Shown here piece after piece: positions 27,648 through 30,000 of a stretch of DNA of 30,000 nucleotides. Every line of letters begins with the position of its first letter. Positions within the stretch are counted from its first letter, which is position 1. The stretch is from Symbiodinium natans (taxonomy: Eukaryota > Sar > Dinophyceae > Suessiales > Symbiodiniaceae). A program made the translations under genes and the position numbers. Under the pieces are notes generated by a model. The model worked only from the letters and a program-made list of their open reading frames with translations. It was not told the origin of the DNA and made no database searches. The stretch is from the NCBI GenBank assembly GCA_905221605.1, contig CAJNDS010000562.1, positions 1 through 30,000 on the forward strand, given 5' to 3'.

Positions 27648-27865
27648 TCCCTTAATCCCTTAATCCCTTAATCCCTTAATCCCTTAATCCCTTAAACCCT
27701 CAAACCCTCAAACCCTCAAACCCTCAAACCCTTAAACCCTTAAACCCTTAAACCCTTAAACCCTTAAACCCTTAAACCCTTAAACCCTTAAACCCTTAAA
27801 CCCTTAAACCCTTAAACCCCTAAACCCTAAACCCTAAACCCCAAACCCCAAACCCCAAACCCCAA
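27648..27865. repeat. CCCTTAAT, CCCTCAAA, CCCTTAAA and CCCCAAA sub-arrays
   Basis: Four consecutive, internally homogeneous 8-mer or 7-mer variants of the telomeric unit: CCCTTAAT (about 27648-27690), CCCTCAAA (about 27697-27730), CCCTTAAA (about 27731-27818) and CCCCAAA (about 27838-27865). Confidence 0.95.
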
Positions 27866-27891
27866 ATCCCAACCCTCAAGAACCGCGAAAG

Positions 27892-28160
27892 GCTGCGGCG
27901 GCTGCTGCGGTCCGGCTCAGGGGCTCGTCGTCTGCGGCGCCCATGACGCCCGCCGAGGAGAGGCAGCTCCTGCAGTGACTTGAAGAGAACTCAGGAGTGG
28001 GCCCTTAATCCCTTTTTTTAGGGGTTTAGGGTCTAGGGTTTAGGGTTTAGGGTTTAGGGTTTAGGGCTAGGACCCGGAGTAGACCCTTGTTCCCCTTTTT
28101 TAAGGGGTTTAAGGTTTTCTTACGAGCCACACCTGCAGAGTCTTGAAGAGTACCTTCGGG
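27892..28160 (+). CDS. Two exons split by a telomeric insertion with a 22-bp near-duplication
   Basis: Exon 27892-27975 after GCGAAAG reads AAAAAAVRLRGSSSAAP then MTPAEERQLLQ, followed by TGA at 27976. Exon 28139 to about 28159 after ACACCTGCAG reads SLEEYLR. The sequence around the first exon end (27969-27990) recurs at 28133-28154 with 19 of 22 bases matching, and joining the copies gives RQLLQSLEEYLR. The apparent stop may therefore lie in an intron that arose by duplication. The donor would be TG, so a genuine stop at 27976-27978 is the alternative. Confidence 0.45.
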
Positions 28161-28780
28161 GTTTTTTGGGGTTTAGGGGCTGAGGGGTTGCGGATTTAGG
28201 GTCCTGGGACGAAAGGAAAGACCCTTATAAGGGACCTCGGGGGTTATTCAGAGGGTACTTAGGGGCTACTTGGGTATATGGGGCTGTAGCAGGTACATAC
28301 CCTAAACCCTAAACCCTAAACCCTAAACCCTAAACCCTAAACCCTAAACCCTAAACCCTAAACCCTAGGTTCTGTAGGGGAATCAAGGGTCCCTTGCAGG
28401 GGTCCCTCCTCATCTGGGGCAGAGCACTTAGGGGCTTAGGGTTTAGGGTTTAGGGTTTAGGGTTTAGGGTTTAGGGTTCAGGGGCTTAGGGTTTTTGGGG
28501 TTAAGGGGTCTCCGGTTCAGGGGTGTAGGGTTCGGGGTTGAGGGTTTTGGGTTTAGGGTTTTGGGTTTTGGGGCTTAGGGTTTTGGGGTTAAGGGGTTTC
28601 CGGTTCAGGGGTTTCGGGTTCGGGGTTGAGGGTTTTTGGTTTAGGGTTTTGGGTTTTGGGGCGTAGGGTTGAGGGTGAAGGGTAATTTTTGGGTTCCTGG
28701 AATCCGACTGCTGGTTTTAGGGCTACACGCGGGCTGTCCGGGTTCGGGGTGGAGAGTTTCGGGTCTTTGGCTTCAGGTCT
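28160..28780. other. TTTAGGG and CCCTAAA arrays with degenerate G-rich sequence
   Basis: CCCTAAA about 28303-28368, with GGGTCCCTTGCAGGGGTCCC just after (about 28389-28408), a motif shared with about 20004. TTTAGGG about 28437-28478. Then an approximate 100-bp tandem duplication of G-rich text (28495-28570 resembles 28580-28660). No gene seen. Confidence 0.65.
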
Positions 28781-28835
28781 CCTTGTCTATACCTGCTCGC
28801 TGAAACTCCCGCAACATGAAAACAGCCTTACACCC
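28780..28835 (+). CDS. Possible exon (LLVYTCSLKLPQHENS)
   Basis: It follows GGCTTCAG and reads LLVYTCSLKLPQHENSL before C-rich degenerate repeats. Supported only by the acceptor and composition. The longer frame from 28689 is repeat-derived upstream of this point. Confidence 0.3.
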
Positions 28836-28988
28836 CGCACCCCAAACCCTAAACCATATACCCTAAGCCGAATTCCGAACGCCTAAACTCGAGAGTTGCT
28901 GTTGTCATGATTCGTAGTACTTTGAACCCATAAAACCATATTATATACGTCTGATATTATCACTTTTATCATCTACGGGTAGTTCTAT

Positions 28989-29168
28989 GGGCGTCGCTAA
29001 GCAATTCTTTGAGGATTGCTTGGAGAAGTCCCATCAGTTGCTATGTGCAGGTGTGGATGGTAAAGACCTCACGAAGATGATTGAATTTGCCCTTTACAAG
29101 CACGAAGAAGATGAAGAGATGTACAAATGCGGGAACTCCGCATATGGATGCGGGAACTCTGCATAAGC
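28989..29168 (+). CDS. Short open frame in a less GC-rich tract, unknown protein
   Basis: From ATG at 28989: MGVAKQFFEDCLEKSHQL, LCAGVDGKDLTKMIEFAL, YKHEEDEEMYKCGNS, to TAA. The frame is open upstream to a TAG near 28914, so an earlier exon boundary is possible. Sixty codons of balanced, amphipathic composition make it more convincing than most islands here. Its last 15 codons enter a minisatellite. No family recognised. Codon third positions are more A/T-rich than in the other exons, which may mean a different origin. Confidence 0.45.
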
Positions 29169-29265
29169 ATGTGTTTTTTTTGCATAAGGATGCGGATAAT
29201 CTGCATAAGGATGCGGGGTTTAAGCATAAGACTGCGGGTTTTAACCATAAGAATGCAGGTTTTCG
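29126..29265. repeat. GGATGCGG...GCATAA imperfect minisatellite
   Basis: About six imperfect 20-25 bp units built around ATGCGGG, AACTCTGCATAAG and TTTAAGCATAAG. The frames through it on both strands (HKDADNLHKDAG; ILMQKKHMLMQ) are repeat translations, not independent genes. Confidence 0.85.
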
Positions 29266-29493
29266 TCATCACTACTTGATGCTTTTATGGCATCTTCTTA
29301 TTGCTACAGAAGCGAGTAGAACTAGTCAAAAATGCCTGATGACGACAGGCACTGAATATGGTCCTCTGCCTTGTTTCAAGGGTTCTGACGTATGTTTCAG
29401 GGTCCTAACCCTAAACCTAAACCCCAAACCCCAAAACCCTAAACCATAAACCCTAAACCCTAAACCCGAAACCCTAAACCCTAAACCCTCTTT

Positions 29494-29516
29494 AGGGCCC
29501 ATGCTAAGGGACCATG
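29494..29516. repeat. Copy of the 24566-24588 inverted-repeat arm
   Basis: AGGGCCCATGCTAAGGGACC and the following ATG match the right arm of the 24480-24588 element with one mismatch in 23. It sits between a CCCTAAA array and a pyrimidine-rich tract ending CTCCTAAG. Confidence 0.8.
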
Positions 29517-29552
29517 AAACAACCTAAGACACCGAAGTCTTTTTCTCCTAAG

Positions 29553-29605
29553 GAATGAGCCGACCATGTGCCCAAGCTACCGGACCGCCTTCCACATCAA
29601 GGGAG
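29553..29605 (+). CDS. Exon island (NEPTMCPSYRTAFHIKG), unknown protein
   Basis: It follows TTTTTCTCCTAAG and ends GGGAG|GCC, the GC-donor context seen throughout. The frame NEPTMCPSYRTAFHIKG has nearly all codons ending in G or C. No family recognised. It could be the next exon after the 28989 frame. Confidence 0.5.
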
Positions 29606-29607
29606 GC

Positions 29608-30000
29608 CAGGGTCTAGGGTTTAGGGTTGAGGGTTTAGGGTTTAGGGTTTAGGGTTTAGGGTTTACGGTTTAGGGTTTAGGGGTTCAGGGTTGGAGGGTT
29701 TAGGGTTTAGGGTTCAGGGTTTAGGGTTTAGGGTCTGGGGTTTAGGGTCTAGGTTTCAGCATGTCAAGTCCATGCAGTAGAGCACATAGCGTTTGAGGGC
29801 TCGGAGAGTACAGGGTCCAAGGATTGGGGCTGAGGGGTTTGGAGTTCGAGGGTTTTGGGTTTAGGGCTTTCAGAGTTTCTATCGGCGCTTCCGAGGAAAG
29901 TCCTGTTAACCCTAAACCCTAAACCCTAAACCCTAAACCCTAAACCCTAAACCCTAAACCCTAAACCCTAAACCCTAAACCCTAAACCCTAAACCCTAAA
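29608..30000. repeat. TTTAGGG array, spacer, and terminal CCCTAAA array
   Basis: TTTAGGG about 29612-29755 with TTCAGGG and TTTACGG variants; about 150 bp of unique sequence without a supported frame; then pure CCCTAAA from about 29908 to the window edge. Confidence 0.9.

Noticed and set aside
1-30000. CRISPR array or bacterial repeat system
   Set aside because: The repeats are 7-8 bp telomeric units without spacers, and the genes have spliceosomal-type introns.

Overview
This window is nuclear DNA from a eukaryote, most likely a dinoflagellate; that assignment is an inference. The evidence is: (1) dozens of TTTAGGG/CCCTAAA (plant/alveolate-type telomere heptamer) arrays in both orientations; (2) short GC-rich islands of about 25-360 bp between them that read as exons with strong GC3 bias; (3) intron boundaries of the form AG|GC...AG|G and AG|GA...AG|G as well as AG|GT...AG|G, the relaxed donor usage known from dinoflagellates; (4) no bacterial gene organisation. 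Nearly all long open frames in the window are artefacts of the repeats. The real genes are built of micro-exons that single-frame ORF calling misses.

Layout, all recognised genes on the + strand. 1-3156: telomere-like arrays with two coding-like islands (1348-1432, 1815-1912). 3157-6086: a J-domain (DnaJ/Hsp40) cut into five micro-exons. 8137-12667: further exons, the last three joining in phase to a stop at 12667; they may be the C-terminal part of the J-domain gene. 12668-14499: arrays. 14500-15588: four phase-compatible micro-exons ending in a stop, product unknown. 15589-16448: arrays plus a 32-bp minisatellite. 16449-21037: isolated exon islands, including a Gly/Ser/Thr-repeat exon whose frame changes inside the array. 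21768-24381: the best resolved gene, a dienelactone hydrolase (Cys-Asp-His alpha/beta hydrolase) in nine exons with a start, a stop and seven phase-consistent splice junctions. 24623-28160: exon islands of another unidentified gene. 28780-29605: a less GC-rich tract with one 60-codon frame, a minisatellite and another exon. 29608-30000: arrays.

The main result is that the introns consist largely of telomeric repeat. In the hydrolase gene two introns are bounded by imperfect terminal inverted repeats (CTATATCCCCC...) and by 4-bp direct repeats (GAAA, GCAT). Two others are almost pure heptamer arrays between perfect 14-bp and 13-bp exon duplications. In each case splicing inside the duplicated bases restores the uninterrupted frame. 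This looks like intron gain by insertion of telomeric DNA ('telomeric introners'), by two routes: a TIR element carrying telomeric repeat, and telomeric patches captured at staggered breaks. Transcript data would decide it; exon joins here rest on protein-family fit, reading phase and splice dinucleotides.
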